Shown one piece after another: positions 40,987 to 52,870 of a stretch of 64,000 nt of DNA. Origin of the DNA: Roseomonas sp. OT10. GTDB lineage: Bacteria > Pseudomonadota > Alphaproteobacteria > Acetobacterales > Acetobacteraceae. The notes beneath the pieces were generated by a model. The model worked only from the letters and a program-made list of their open reading frames with translations, was not told the origin of the DNA and did no database searches. Made by a program: the position numbers and the translations under genes. Each line of letters starts with the position of its first letter. The first letter of the stretch is position 1. The DNA is taken from NCBI RefSeq assembly GCF_020991085.1, contig NZ_CP087719.1:4174001-4238000 (forward strand). The letters are read 5' to 3'.

Positions 40987-41976
40987 ATGATCGCCTTCCT
41001 CGCGCGCCGCCTCCTGCTTGGCCTGCTGACGATGTGGCTGATCTCCATCCTGTCCTTCGCCATCATCCAGCTTCCGCCGGGCGATTTCGTGGATGCCTAC
41101 ATCGCCCAGCTGGCCGCCTCGGGCAGCTCGGTGTCCGCCGAGGAGGCGGAGGCGATGCGCCGCCTCTACGGGCTCGGGCAACCCTTCTACGTGCAGTACT
41201 TCAAGTGGATCAGCCGGGTCGTCACGGGCGATTTCGGCGAGAGCATGGAATGGCGCCGCCCGGTGGTGGAGGTGATCGGCGACCGCATCTGGCTGACGCT
41301 CCTGCTCTCCATCGCGGCGCTGGTGCTGACCTGGGCGCTGGCCCTGCCGATCGGCATCTATTCCGCCGTGCGCCAGTATTCCTGGGGCGACTACGCCTTC
41401 ACCCTGGTCGGCTTCATCGGCATCGCCGTGCCGAACTTCCTGCTGGCCCTGATCATCATGTACTTCGCCTTCCGCTGGTTCGGGGCGAATGTCGGCGGCC
41501 TGTTCTCGGCCGAGTACGCGCTGGCCCCCTGGAGCCTGGGGCGGGTCTGGGACCTCATCAAGCACCTGCCGCTGCCGGCGCTGATCCTGGCCCTGGGCGG
41601 CACGGCCCAGCTGATCCGCATCATGCGCGCCAACCTGCTGGACGAGCTGCGGCGGCCCTACGTCGTCACCGCCCGCGCCAAGGGCCTGCCGGAGAAGCGC
41701 GTGATCCTGAAGTATCCCGTCCGCGCCGCGCTGAACCCCTTCGCCAGCAACATCGCCTACCTCTTCCCCTACCTCGTCTCGGGCAGCGTCATCGTCTCCA
41801 TCGTGCTCGGCCTGCCCACGGTCGGGCCCCTGCTGGTGAAGTCTCTGGTGGCGCAGGACATGTTCCTGGCCGGCACCATCGTGCTGCTGCTGGGCGTGCT
41901 CACGGTGGTGGGAACCTTCATCTCGGACCTGGTGCTGATGTGGGTCGATCCACGCCTGCGCCATCAGATGGACTGA
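40987..41976 (+). CDS. ABC transporter permease (DppB-type)
   Basis: 329-residue permease. The first membrane helix (about 9-29) is followed by a periplasmic loop, then five helices with the docking loop VVTARAKGLPEKRVILKYPV. The second half ends VLMWVDPRLRHQMD, typical of DppB. ATG at 40987 begins homology, and the open frame before it is the hairpin region. It ends 4 bp before the DppC-type gene. Confidence 0.92.
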   Translation: MIAFLARRLLLGLLTMWLISILSFAIIQLPPGDFVDAYIAQLAASGSSVSAEEAEAMRRLYGLGQPFYVQYFKWISRVVTGDFGESMEWRRPVVEVIGDRIWLTLLLSIAALVLTWALALPIGIYSAVRQYSWGDYAFTLVGFIGIAVPNFLLALIIMYFAFRWFGANVGGLFSAEYALAPWSLGRVWDLIKHLPLPALILALGGTAQLIRIMRANLLDELRRPYVVTARAKGLPEKRVILKYPVRAALNPFASNIAYLFPYLVSGSVIVSIVLGLPTVGPLLVKSLVAQDMFLAGTIVLLLGVLTVVGTFISDLVLMWVDPRLRHQMD

Positions 41977-41980
41977 GCCG

Positions 41981-43108
41981 ATGCTCGCCGCCCTGCTCGG
42001 CCGCCGCGTGCCGAAGGCCGACCGCGCCGAACGCTACGCCACGGCCACCCAGCTCCAGCTGATCTGGTGGCGCTTCCGCCGGCACAAGCTGGCCATGGTC
42101 AGCCTGGTCGTCGTGGTGCTGTTCTACCTCGTCGCGGCGCTGGCCGACTTCCTGGCCACGACCGATCCGCATGCCTCCGACGCACGGACCAGCTACATCG
42201 CGCCGCAGCCGATCCACCTTTTCGAGGACGGCGCCTTCCGACCGCACGTCCTCGGGCTGAAGGGGGTGCGCGACCCACGCACCTTCAAGATCGTCTACAC
42301 GCCGGACCCGAACCGCAGGGTCTATATCGACTTCCTCGTGCGCGGCTACAGCTACCATTTCCTGGGCTTCGAGACCGATCTGCATCTGATGGGGCTGCGC
42401 AACCCGCAGCGCGGCGACGGCATCTTCCTGCTCGGCACCGACCTGCTCGGGCGCGACCTGTGGTCGCGCCTGATGGTCGCCACCCAGGTCTCGCTGACGA
42501 TCGGCCTGGTGGGCGTGACGATCTCGCTGGTGCTGGGCGTGTTCCTGGGCGGCATCTCCGCCATCTACGGCGGCTGGGTGGACCTCGTGGTGCAGCGGCT
42601 GATCGAGGTGATCCGCTCCATGCCCACCATCCCGCTCTGGCTCGGCCTCGCCGCCGCCATGCCCAGCGGCTGGAGCGTGACGCGGGTCTACTTCGCCATC
42701 ACCATCATCATCTCCCTCCTCGCCTGGACGGACCTCGCCCGCGTGGTGCGCGGCAAGTTCCTGGCGCTACGGGAGGAGGATTTCGTGATGGCGGCGGAGC
42801 TGGCCGGCGCCTCCCGCCCCCGCATCATCTTCCACCACATGCTGCCCAGCTTCGCGAGCCATATCGTGGCGGCGGTCAGCCTCGCCCTGCCCGCCATGAT
42901 CATCAGCGAAACCTCGCTGAGCTTCCTCGGCCTCGGGCTGCGGCCGCCGGCGGTGAGCTGGGGCATCCTGCTGCAGGACGCGCAGAACATCCAGACGCTG
43001 GCCCTGGCGCCCTGGCTGCTGCTCTCCGCCGTGCCCGTCATCACGGTCATCCTGGCCTTCAACTTCCTGGGCGACGGGCTGCGCGATGCGGCGGATCCCT
43101 ATGGGTGA
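41981..43108 (+). CDS. ABC transporter permease (DppC-type, long periplasmic loop)
   Basis: 375 residues, about 75 longer than standard DppC. After the first helix (about 38-60) an inserted periplasmic segment of roughly 90 residues (ARTSYIAPQPIHLFEDG to LVRGYSYHFLGFETD) comes before the usual FLLGTDLLGRDLWSRLM. The docking loop is VMAAELAGASRPRIIFHHML. The insertion matches the unusually long binding protein of this operon. The stop overlaps an alternative start of the next gene. Confidence 0.91.
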   Translation: MLAALLGRRVPKADRAERYATATQLQLIWWRFRRHKLAMVSLVVVVLFYLVAALADFLATTDPHASDARTSYIAPQPIHLFEDGAFRPHVLGLKGVRDPRTFKIVYTPDPNRRVYIDFLVRGYSYHFLGFETDLHLMGLRNPQRGDGIFLLGTDLLGRDLWSRLMVATQVSLTIGLVGVTISLVLGVFLGGISAIYGGWVDLVVQRLIEVIRSMPTIPLWLGLAAAMPSGWSVTRVYFAITIIISLLAWTDLARVVRGKFLALREEDFVMAAELAGASRPRIIFHHMLPSFASHIVAAVSLALPAMIISETSLSFLGLGLRPPAVSWGILLQDAQNIQTLALAPWLLLSAVPVITVILAFNFLGDGLRDAADPYG

Positions 43109-43112
43109 GCCG

Positions 43113-44132
<1,020 letters not shown>

Positions 44133-44145
44133 TGGACGACCGCTG

Positions 44146-45189
<1,044 letters not shown>

Positions 45190-45192
<3 letters not shown>

Positions 45193-45608
45193 TACGGATG
45201 GCGGAATGTGTTGATCCGTGCCGGCGGGGTGCCCGTTCCCCGGGGGCAAGGCGCTGCCTCGCCCCCGTACCCCCACTCCGCCAGGACCCTCCGGGCCCTG
45301 GACCCGATCGGCGCTGCCGCGCGGCAGTCTGTGACGGGGTCACGGCGCCGAGGAGCCATGCTCCTCGGCGGGTACGGCCACCGCCCTCGCGGACGCCTGT
45401 AACTCTTTTCCAGAGTCCCGCCTGTCCGCATTCCGTCAGGATTCAGCCCGGAGGCTGACGCTCACCACGGAGAGCCAGACTCCCAGCGGGGACCGGGGCC
45501 CGCTTGCGGCCCCGGCAGGGGAGGGTCTGGGAGGGGACGGCGTCCCCTCCCGGCCCGCCGCCGGAACACCACAGCGCGACCGGTCAGGTCATCCAGCCGC
45601 CGGTATGA
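45190..45608 (+). repeat. intergenic TIR/hairpin element, copy 5
   Basis: 419-bp copy between convergent dppF-type and ScfR-type genes. The left terminus TGATACGGATGGCGGAATG starts on the dppF-type stop codon. The right terminus, read on the minus strand, is TCATACCGGCGGCTGGATG, so the two ends are clear inverted repeats (13 of 19 positions). All internal hairpins are intact. The right end lies 76 bp from the regulator stop. That gap holds nothing recognisable. Confidence 0.87.
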
Positions 45609-45684
45609 GCCTGGCCTCGCCGGCCGTGGTGGCGCTTCCCCTGCACGGGCCCGGAGGCACTGACAGGCGCGAGACCGGAGCCGT

Positions 45685-47136
45685 TCAGCCCCGGATGCGG
45701 TATGGGACCATTCCCCGCTCCAGGCTGCCGACATCGATCGTCTGGCCGGCCGGCGGCACGGCGCGGTGCCGGCAGGTGGTCCGTTCGCAGGCGCGGCAGC
45801 CCGGCCCGATCTGGTCCCAGAAGCGGCGGTCCTCCAGGTCCAGCCCGGCCGCGTAGACGGTCTGCCGGGCGTAGTCGATCTCGCAGCCGATGACGACGGC
45901 GACGTTTCGTGGCCGGCTGAGATAGGCGCCACCGCCCCGCCCCACCGTGCGCGCGATGCTGAGATAGGCCACGCCATCCGGCGTCTGCGCCACCTGCGCC
46001 AGGACGCGGCCGGGCTGGGTGAACGCACGGTAGACGTTCCACAGGGGGCAAGGGCCGCCGAAGCGGGCGAAGCGGAAGCGCGTGGCGCTGCTCCGCTTCA
46101 GCACGTTGCCGGCGATGTCCGTCTTGACCAGGAAGAAGGGGATGCCGGGCCGGCTGGCGCGCTGCAAGGTGCTGAGCCTATGGCAGACCTGCTCGAAGCT
46201 GGTGCCGAATCGGCTCTGCAGGCGCTCGATGTCATAGCGAAGCCGCTCCGCCTCGGTCAGGAAGCGCTCGTAGGGCATCAGCAGCGCGCCGGCGAAGTAA
46301 TTGGCGAGGCCGATCCGAGCCAGGGCGCGGGCCTCCCCGGTGGCCAGCCGCGCCGCCCGGATCTGGCTCAGGATGGCGCCGCGCTGCTCCAGCAGGCCGA
46401 TCACATGCGCCATCCAGAACAGCCGGCTGGCGGGCGTAGCCTCCTGCGCCAGCCACAGTTGCCGCTCCGCGCGCTGCAGCCGCCAGACCGTGCCCTGGGA
46501 CAGCATCTCCGGATCGTCGGCAACGGCGATCCCATGCGCGTCGCGCAGGTGGCGGATCAGGTCGTCATGCGTCGGGGGGCCCTGGCGGCCGATGCGCTCC
46601 GCGAGGGCTTCGGCCGCCTGATCCAGCTCGTCGAAATGGTTGCGGTGGGCCTGCACCCAGTCCCGCACCTCGTCGTAGGGGAAGTGCGGGATCGCCGCGA
46701 ACTCCTCCCCAGAAGCGGCTGCCCTTGAGCGCAAGGCCTGATGCTGCTCGTCCAGGGCCAGGTAGGCCCGGTAGAGCACCAGGAAGCGCTCCGCCACCTC
46801 GGGTGCGGCCCGGATGGCCGCGCGGGCTTCCTCCGCGGAGACGGTGGCCCGGCCGAAGAGGGGATCGCCGGTGGCCTCGCGCAGGCTGCCGGCTATCCGG
46901 TCGTCATCTCCGTCGCCGAACAACCCCTCCGGAACGCCCAGGCATTCGGCCGCGCGGATGCGCAGGGCGGGCGGCATGGGGCGGAGATCGGCCTCCATCT
47001 GGCTGAGATAGCTGGCCGAGACCGCGAGGCTGCGCGCCAGCGCCGCCTGGCTGAGCCCGCGGGAGAGGCGCAGGCGGCGCAGCCGGTCGCCAGCGAAGAC
47101 CTTGGGTTCCTTGAGAGTAGACCGGTGATTCTTCAC
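45685..47136 (-). CDS. XRE-type regulator of short-chain acyl metabolism (ScfR/RamB family)
   Basis: 483 residues. The N-terminal helix-turn-helix (about 17-70: [30 protein letters not shown]) is followed by an IrrE/ImmA-like middle whose peptidase motif is lost ([12 protein letters not shown] instead of HExxH). A DUF2083-type C-terminus has cysteines in [10 protein letters not shown] and [14 protein letters not shown], which could hold a metal or Fe-S cluster. Relatives control propionate, acetate and glyoxylate genes. It is divergent from prpD-prpC, which fits a 2-methylcitrate-cycle regulator. The start is GTG at 47136 with a weak ribosome-binding site. Confidence 0.87.
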   Translation of the reverse strand: MKNHRSTLKEPKVFAGDRLRRLRLSRGLSQAALARSLAVSASYLSQMEADLRPMPPALRIRAAECLGVPEGLFGDGDDDRIAGSLREATGDPLFGRATVSAEEARAAIRAAPEVAERFLVLYRAYLALDEQHQALRSRAAASGEEFAAIPHFPYDEVRDWVQAHRNHFDELDQAAEALAERIGRQGPPTHDDLIRHLRDAHGIAVADDPEMLSQGTVWRLQRAERQLWLAQEATPASRLFWMAHVIGLLEQRGAILSQIRAARLATGEARALARIGLANYFAGALLMPYERFLTEAERLRYDIERLQSRFGTSFEQVCHRLSTLQRASRPGIPFFLVKTDIAGNVLKRSSATRFRFARFGGPCPLWNVYRAFTQPGRVLAQVAQTPDGVAYLSIARTVGRGGGAYLSRPRNVAVVIGCEIDYARQTVYAAGLDLEDRRFWDQIGPGCRACERTTCRHRAVPPAGQTIDVGSLERGMVPYRIRG

Positions 47137-47146
47137 AATCTTCGCA
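47136..47146 (-). promoter_or_regulatory. candidate regulator box 1 (overlaps regulator start)
   Basis: TGCGAAGATTG on the minus strand covers the first base of the regulator's GTG codon. An almost identical copy lies 74 bp away before prpD. The TTTG/GCAAA flavour recalls RamB/ScfR-type sites. This copy would give autoregulation. Confidence 0.45.
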
Positions 47147-47209
47147 GTCTTGGGCCTGCCGATGGCATGAATATACCTCGGCCGGGGCTGACAGGGGCAG
47201 TGGCCATGG

Positions 47210-47220
47210 CAAACTTCGCA
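47210..47220 (-). promoter_or_regulatory. candidate regulator box 2 (prpD promoter side)
   Basis: TGCGAAGTTTG on the minus strand, within GCAAACTTCGCAAAA on the plus strand, 42 bp before the prpD start. It differs from box 1 at one of 11 positions. Confidence 0.5.
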
Positions 47221-47261
47221 AAAGCCCGACGGGCTGGAAATCCGGGAGTCGCCAGCAGGCC

Positions 47262-48776
47262 ATGATCATCCACGACGTGACGGTGCATCCGGAGGCCGAG
47301 CGCCTCCCGCGCGAGGGCCAGCTGGCCTGGAAGATTGCCGCCGTGGCCACCGACCCGGTCGCGGTCGAGGCGGAGGTGACGGAGATGATCATCAACCGGA
47401 TCATCGACAACGCCTCGGTCGCGATCGCCTCGGTCAACCGCCACCCGGTGGTGACCGCCCGCGCGGAGGCGCTGGCCCATGCCCGGCCGGGCGGGGCGAC
47501 GGTGTTCGGCTGCGGGCCGGAGGTGCGGGTGCATGCCGAATGGGCCGCCTGGGCTAACGGCACGGCGGTGCGCGAGCTGGACTACCACGATACCTTCCTG
47601 GCGGCGGACTACTCCCATCCCGGCGACAACATTCCGCCGATCCTGGCCGCGGCGCAGCAATGCGGCAGGGACGGCGCGGCGCTGATCCGGGGCCTCGCCA
47701 CCGGCTACGAGATCCAGGTGAACCTCGTCCGCGCCATCTGCCTGCATGAGCACAAGATCGACCATGTCGCCCATCTCGGCCCCTCGGCCGCGGCCGGCAT
47801 CGGCACGCTGCTGGGGCTGGAGACGGAGGTGATCTACCAGGCGGTGCAGCAGGCGCTGCACGTCACCACCGCCACGCGCCAGAGCCGCAAGGGCGAGATC
47901 AGCTCCTGGAAGGCCTTCGCGCCGAGCCATGCGGGCAAGCTGGCGATCGAGGCGGTGGACCGCGCCATGCTGGGCGAGGGCGCGCCGAGCCCGATCTACG
48001 AGGGCGAGGACAGCGTCATCGCCCGCATGCTGGATGGCAAGGACGCGCATTACCGCGTGCCGCTGCCCGCGCCGGGGGAGGCGAAGCGCGCCATCCTCGA
48101 CACCTACACCAAGGAGCACTCGGCCGAGTACCAGTCCCAGGCGCTGATCGACCTCGCCTTCCGCATGGGTAAGCAGGTCAAGGACTGGGACGACGTAAAG
48201 GAGATCGTGGTCCACACCAGCCACCACACCCACTACGTCATCGGCACCGGCGCCAACGATCCGCAGAAGATGGACCCGACCGCCTCGCGCGAGACGCTGG
48301 ACCATTCCATCATGTACATCCTGGCGGTCGCGTTGCAGGACGGGTCGTGGCACCACGTCCGCTCCTACGCGCCCGAGCGCGCGGCGCGGCCGGACACGGT
48401 GCGGCTGTGGCACAAGATCCGCACCGTCGAGGACCCGAAGTGGACGGAGCGCTACCACTCGCGCGATCCCAACGTGAAGGCCTTCGGCGGCAAGGTGGAG
48501 ATCGTCCTCAAGGACGGCTCGGTCATCACGGACGAGCTGGCGGTGGCCAACGCGCACACGCTGGGCGCCACCCCCTGGACCCGGCCCGACTACATCCGCA
48601 AGTTCGAGACGCTGACCGAGGGGCTGATCGATCCGGCGGAAGCGCGCCGCTTCCTCGACCTGGTGCAGCGCCTGCCGGAGCTGACGACGGCCGAGCTGCT
48701 CGGCCTGAACGTGGCGCTGCCGAAGGGGCAGCTCGCCGCCAACACCCGGCCTGGTATCTTCAACCACGGCCTCTGA
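47262..48776 (+). CDS. prpD: 2-methylcitrate dehydratase PrpD
   Basis: 504 residues of the MmgE/PrpD family. Dehydrates 2-methylcitrate to 2-methyl-cis-aconitate during propionate breakdown. Typical segments are [20 protein letters not shown] with the active-site aspartate/histidine cluster, [14 protein letters not shown], and [18 protein letters not shown]. The start ATG at 47262 follows TCGCCAGCAGGCC, with only a modest ribosome-binding site. It lies 12 bp upstream of prpC and divergent from the ScfR-type regulator. prpB is not in the window. Confidence 0.94.
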   Translation: MIIHDVTVHPEAERLPREGQLAWKIAAVATDPVAVEAEVTEMIINRIIDNASVAIASVNRHPVVTARAEALAHARPGGATVFGCGPEVRVHAEWAAWANGTAVRELDYHDTFLAADYSHPGDNIPPILAAAQQCGRDGAALIRGLATGYEIQVNLVRAICLHEHKIDHVAHLGPSAAAGIGTLLGLETEVIYQAVQQALHVTTATRQSRKGEISSWKAFAPSHAGKLAIEAVDRAMLGEGAPSPIYEGEDSVIARMLDGKDAHYRVPLPAPGEAKRAILDTYTKEHSAEYQSQALIDLAFRMGKQVKDWDDVKEIVVHTSHHTHYVIGTGANDPQKMDPTASRETLDHSIMYILAVALQDGSWHHVRSYAPERAARPDTVRLWHKIRTVEDPKWTERYHSRDPNVKAFGGKVEIVLKDGSVITDELAVANAHTLGATPWTRPDYIRKFETLTEGLIDPAEARRFLDLVQRLPELTTAELLGLNVALPKGQLAANTRPGIFNHGL

Positions 48777-48788
48777 GGGAGAGGGTCC

Positions 48789-49937
48789 ATGAGCGAGACG
48801 ATCGCCGCGCCCAAGCCCAAGAAATCCGTCGCCCTCTCCGGGGTGGCGGCGGGCAACACGGCGCTCTGCACGGTGGGGCGGACGGGCAACGACCTGCACT
48901 ATCGCGGCTATGACATCCTCGACGTGGCGGAGGCGGCGGAGTTCGAGGAGATCGCCTTTCTCCTCGTCCATGGCCACCTGCCGACGGTCGCGGAGCTGGC
49001 GGGGTACAAGCGCAAGCTGAAGGCGCTGCGCGGCCTGCCGCAGACGGTGCGGACGGTGCTGGAGGCGCTGCCCGCCGCCACGCATCCGATGGACGTGATG
49101 CGCACCGCCGTCTCCGCCCTGGGCTGTGCCCTGCCGGAGAAGGACGACCACAACCACCCCGGCGCGCGCGACATCGCCGACCGCCTAATGGCCTCACTCG
49201 GCTCCGCGCTGCTGTACTGGTACCACGTCTCCCACAACGGCAAGCGTATCGAGGTGGAGACGGACGACGACAGCATCGGCGGCCACTTCCTCCATCTGCT
49301 GCACGGCAAGCCGGCACCGGCGGAGTGGGTGCGCGCCATGCACACCTCGCTGATCCTCTACGCCGAGCACGAGTTCAACGCCTCCACCTTCGCCTGCCGC
49401 GTGGTGGCAGGGACGGGGTCGGACATGTACTCCGCCATCACCGCCGGCATCGGCGCGCTGCGCGGGCCGAAGCATGGCGGCGCCAACGAGGTGGCGCAGG
49501 AGATCCAGGACCGCTACGCCACGCCTGATGAGGCGGAGGCGGACATCCGCCGCCGCGTCGAAGCGAAGGAGGTGGTGATCGGCTTCGGCCACCCCGTCTA
49601 CACCATCTCCGACCCGCGCAACGTGGTCATCAAGGGCGTCGCGAAGCGGCTCTGCGAGGCGCAGGGCACGCTGGACCGATTCGCGGTGGCCGAGCGGATC
49701 GAGACGGTGATGGCCGAGACTAAGAAGATGTTCGCGAATCTCGACTGGTTCTCGGCGCTTTCCTACTCGGCGATGGGGGTGCCGACGGCGATGTTCACGC
49801 CGCTCTTCGTCATCTCGCGCACCTCGGGCTGGAGCGCGCACGTCATCGAGCAGCGCATCGACGGCAAGATCATCCGCCCCACCGCCAACTACACCGGCCC
49901 GGAGGATCTGGCCTTCGTGCCCCTGGCCGAGCGATAA
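48789..49937 (+). CDS. prpC: 2-methylcitrate synthase (citrate synthase family)
   Basis: 382 residues, the length of the PrpC/GltA-II group. Condenses propionyl-CoA with oxaloacetate. The GLSGVAAG-like start ([17 protein letters not shown]) and LHYRGYDI are typical of methylcitrate synthases. Active-site residues are in [14 protein letters not shown] (His), [13 protein letters not shown] (His) and [12 protein letters not shown], with the Asp/Phe strand nearby. The ATG has GGGAGAGGG upstream. It could also serve as a citrate synthase, but pairing with prpD argues for 2-methylcitrate. Confidence 0.93.
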   Translation: MSETIAAPKPKKSVALSGVAAGNTALCTVGRTGNDLHYRGYDILDVAEAAEFEEIAFLLVHGHLPTVAELAGYKRKLKALRGLPQTVRTVLEALPAATHPMDVMRTAVSALGCALPEKDDHNHPGARDIADRLMASLGSALLYWYHVSHNGKRIEVETDDDSIGGHFLHLLHGKPAPAEWVRAMHTSLILYAEHEFNASTFACRVVAGTGSDMYSAITAGIGALRGPKHGGANEVAQEIQDRYATPDEAEADIRRRVEAKEVVIGFGHPVYTISDPRNVVIKGVAKRLCEAQGTLDRFAVAERIETVMAETKKMFANLDWFSALSYSAMGVPTAMFTPLFVISRTSGWSAHVIEQRIDGKIIRPTANYTGPEDLAFVPLAER

Positions 49938-50268
49938 AGCGAGCCCTGCCCCCAATCCGCCAGGTGCAGACGGGGATCGGCTGCATCTGGCGTCCTGGCA
50001 GCGGGCGGACACACCCGCCGTGCGGGCCCTGCCACGGCGGGCGGAACCGAGGCACAGGCTCGGTGACTGCGGCCGTGCGCCACTGGCCGGAGAGGGGGTA
50101 TCCGAAAAAACCTGGCGGCGGCGTTCGGGCCTGGCAGGACTTCCCTGACAACCAGGGGTCCCCCGTCATGGCGCGACCCGCAGAGGAAGGCCAACGTCGC
50201 AACCGAAGCCGGCACACCGTCCGGCCTCCAGGCTTGATGCCTGTGGCGCATCCCAGATTCGCTGCCAG
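49938..50268. other. gap between prpC and the satellite primase
   Basis: 331 bp without a convincing gene. It holds a small hairpin (ACCGAG...CTCGGT, 50046-50064) that could terminate prpDC, and an A-rich run near 50104. The left end of the integrated element should fall here, yet I find no clear copy of the tRNA-Phe 3' sequence. The nearest is a 14-of-17 match at about 50038-50054. Confidence 0.5.
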
Positions 50269-52611
50269 ATGGCGGTCGCGGGCAAGGTGGTGGAGCTGAG
50301 GGGAACCCCGGCAACCAACCATTTCAACACCCTAGACGGGCCACACCCCGAGAGTCAGCCCCCGGAGAACCTGGGGATTTCGGTGCATGTGGCTACCGAA
50401 GATGTAGCGCACGACGCGGCCGAGGGCCAGCAGGAACCCGTCACCCTGGCCACCCTCGCCTCACATCCCCGCTGGGTGGCGTGGCAGACGGAAGGCCGCG
50501 GGCCGCAGGGTAAGCCCACGAAGGTTCCCTATGCCCCCGGTGGCGCCAAGGCGAAGGCGGACGCGCCGGCCACCTGGGGCAGCCGGGCGGAGGCCGAGGC
50601 GCGCGCGGCGCAGCTCCCCCGGCCCTTCGGCTCCGGCGGGATCGGGCTGGAGCTGGGCGACCATGCCGGCTTGTGCATCGGTGGGATCGACCTCGACACC
50701 TGCCGGGCCGAGACGGGCGACCTGGCGCCGTGGGCGCTCCCCGTGCTGGCGCGCTTCCCGACCTATGCCGAGGTGTCGCCCTCCGGCTCCGGGGTGAAGC
50801 TGTTCTTCCTCTACGACCCGGCCGACGCGCCCTCCCTGCGGCAGGCGATGGGCACGGCGACGGGACGGAAGTGGGCCAGGAAGGGCGGCGACCACCCGCC
50901 GGGGATCGAGTTCTACATCTGCGGCCGGTTCTTCGCCGTGACGGGCGAGCGGCACCCCGACGCGCCGGAGGAGCTGCGCCCGGCCGCCCTGGCCGACCTG
51001 CTGTGGCTGATCCAGGAGGCCGGCCCCGGCATGGCCGCGGGCGCCTCCGGAGAGAGCCAGGAGCGGGCGCGCACGCGATCCGGGGGGCAGGGTACGAAGG
51101 GGGGCGGCAAGGACGGCAGCCGCAGCGCCAAGGCGTTCCGCATGGCCGCCGAGGTGAAGCGGGCGGGAGGCGACTATGCCGCCTTCCTGGACCGGCTGGA
51201 GGAGGACCCGGACACCGCCGCGTGGAAGGCCGACAAGGGCCTGCCGGACGGCGCGCGGGAGGCACGCCGCACCTGGGATCGGGCGTCGCAGGCGGCCAAC
51301 GACGACGTGCTGCTGACGGAACACGGCGTGGCCCTGGCCTTCACCCGCCAGTTCCGCGACCGGCTGCGCTACTGCCACAGCACGGGCGCCTGGTTCGAGT
51401 GGGCCGGCACCCACTGGCGCCAGGACCGCAAGCACGCGGCGTTCAGCTTCGCCCGCACGCTGGTGGCGCAGGCCAACCGGGAGGCCGAGTTCAAGACCCA
51501 GGCCATCACCGGCAAGGCCGCCTTCGCCGCCGGGGTGGAGAAGTTCGCCCAACGTGACCCCGCGCATGCCGCGGTGGCGGAGGACTGGGACGCCGACCCC
51601 ATGCTGCTGGCGACGCCGGGCGGCACGGTGGACCTGCGCACAGGCCGGATGCGGCTGGCCCGGCCGGAAGACATGATGACCCGGGTGGCGGCCGTGGCGC
51701 CCTCGCGCGAGGTGCCGCCGGACCGCTGGCTGCGGTTCCTGGATGAGACGACCGGCAGGGATGATGCGCTGATCGGCTTCCTCCAGCGGTGGTGCGGCTA
51801 CTGCCTCACCGGCCTGACCCGCGAGCAAGCCCTGCTGTTCGGGCACGGGGCCGGCGGCAACGGCAAGAGCGTCTTCCTGAACACCGTGGCGAAGATCATG
51901 GGCGACTATGCCGCGGTGGCGGCCATGGACACCTTCACGGCGAGCCATGGCGAGAAGCACCCCACCGACCTCGCCGCGCTGCGCGGAGCCCGCATGGTCG
52001 TGTCCTCCGAGACGGAGGAGGGGCGCACCTGGGCGGAGCAGCGGATCAAGCAGATGACCGGCGGCGATCCCGTCACGGCGCGGTTCATGCGGCAGGACTT
52101 CTTCACCTACACCCCGCAGTTCAAGCTCACGATCATCGGCAACCACAAGCCCGTGCTGAAGAACCTGGACGAGGCGATGCGGCGCCGGATGAACCTGGTG
52201 CCCTTCACCCGCAAGCCGGCGGTCAAGGATGCAGAGCTGGAGGAGAAGCTGAAGGCGGAGTGGCCGGGCATCCTGGCATGGATGCTGGACGGCTGCCTGC
52301 TGTGGCAGCGCGACGGGCTGATGCGTCCGCCAGTGGTGATCGAGGCGACGGCGGAATACTTCGCGGAGCAGGACTACTTTGCCCGCTGGCTGGCCGAGTG
52401 CTGCATCCTGGACGCCACCCTCAGCACCAAGCCCGCCGCCCTGCTGGGCAGCTTCCACCAGTGGTGTCAGGCGAACGGGGAGGAAGTGGCCGACAACAAG
52501 CGGCTGCGCGGCATGATCGAGCGAACCCCAGGGCTTCGGTACGTCTCCCCATGCAATATCCAGTGGGTCCGTGGCATCGGCCTCCGCGCTTCGCAGGGGG
52601 GCGAAAAGTGA
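50269..52611 (+). CDS. prim-pol/D5 superfamily 3 helicase (P4-type primase-helicase)
   Basis: 780 residues. The N-terminal archaeo-eukaryotic-type primase-polymerase shows CIGGIDLDTC (catalytic DxD), SPSGSGVKLFF (sGxG loop) and FYICGRFFAVTGER. A linker rich in Gly/Ser/Arg follows. The middle D5_N-like domain (LATPGGTVDLRTGRM) leads to an SF3 helicase with Walker A GHGAGGNGKSVF (about 525) and Walker B-like VVSSETEEGR, and a D5 C-terminal domain. This architecture initiates replication of P4-like satellites. The start at 50269 is uncertain, because the first 40 residues lack homology-like features. A G-rich inverted repeat just downstream may be its origin. Confidence 0.88.
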   Translation: MAVAGKVVELRGTPATNHFNTLDGPHPESQPPENLGISVHVATEDVAHDAAEGQQEPVTLATLASHPRWVAWQTEGRGPQGKPTKVPYAPGGAKAKADAPATWGSRAEAEARAAQLPRPFGSGGIGLELGDHAGLCIGGIDLDTCRAETGDLAPWALPVLARFPTYAEVSPSGSGVKLFFLYDPADAPSLRQAMGTATGRKWARKGGDHPPGIEFYICGRFFAVTGERHPDAPEELRPAALADLLWLIQEAGPGMAAGASGESQERARTRSGGQGTKGGGKDGSRSAKAFRMAAEVKRAGGDYAAFLDRLEEDPDTAAWKADKGLPDGAREARRTWDRASQAANDDVLLTEHGVALAFTRQFRDRLRYCHSTGAWFEWAGTHWRQDRKHAAFSFARTLVAQANREAEFKTQAITGKAAFAAGVEKFAQRDPAHAAVAEDWDADPMLLATPGGTVDLRTGRMRLARPEDMMTRVAAVAPSREVPPDRWLRFLDETTGRDDALIGFLQRWCGYCLTGLTREQALLFGHGAGGNGKSVFLNTVAKIMGDYAAVAAMDTFTASHGEKHPTDLAALRGARMVVSSETEEGRTWAEQRIKQMTGGDPVTARFMRQDFFTYTPQFKLTIIGNHKPVLKNLDEAMRRRMNLVPFTRKPAVKDAELEEKLKAEWPGILAWMLDGCLLWQRDGLMRPPVVIEATAEYFAEQDYFARWLAECCILDATLSTKPAALLGSFHQWCQANGEEVADNKRLRGMIERTPGLRYVSPCNIQWVRGIGLRASQGGEK

Positions 52612-52729
52612 GGGGGTGGAGGGAAATGTTAGGGGGTTGTGGGGGGTCTTCCGCATGATCCATGAGGCGCGCGCGCACGCATACGGGGAGAACCGGATAA
52701 CCCCCCACAACCCCCTAACACCCTCTCAC
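52608..52729. repeat. G-rich inverted repeat, candidate replication origin
   Basis: A 21-nt block at 52627-52647 (beginning TGTTAGGGGGTTG and ending GGGGGGT) is repeated perfectly in inverted orientation at 52700-52720, 52 bp apart. Outer flanks GTGAGGGGGTG and its near complement CACCCTCTCAC extend the symmetry. The runs of G could fold as a quadruplex. It overlaps the primase stop and the start of the next small gene. Confidence 0.8.
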
Positions 52730-52870
52730 ATTCCAGACCTGGAAGCCCTGGCCGACCGGGTATCCCGCCTGTCCCCCAGCCACCGCGACCCGCACCGGTT
52801 CCACGAGGACAAGAGCGAGGTGGCGGCCGAGCTGCGCCGCCTGGCGCGCCTGCTGGGGAGGGTGGCGTGA
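52655..52870 (+). CDS. small hypothetical protein in the satellite
   Basis: 71 residues from the ATG at 52655, with no recognised domain. The second half is helical and charged (DLEALADRVSRLSPSHRD, SEVAAELRRLARLLGRVA). Part of its coding sequence is the right arm of the G-rich inverted repeat. The next gene's GTG overlaps its stop (GTGA), which supports translation. Function unknown. Confidence 0.5.
   Translation: MIHEARAHAYGENRITPHNPLTPSHIPDLEALADRVSRLSPSHRDPHRFHEDKSEVAAELRRLARLLGRVA

Noticed and set aside
50038-50054. Possible left attachment site (GGGCGGAACCGAGGCAC versus tRNA-Phe GGGCGGAATCGAACCAC)
   Set aside because: Only 14 of 17 positions match. A recent integration should leave an identical core, so I do not call it. 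The left end stays unresolved.
50285-50306. Minus-strand CAGCTCCACCA and neighbouring bases resembling a tmRNA/tRNA 3' end
   Set aside because: The T-loop (TTCGANN) is incomplete and no matching 5' half was found. Probably coincidence within the primase 5' region.
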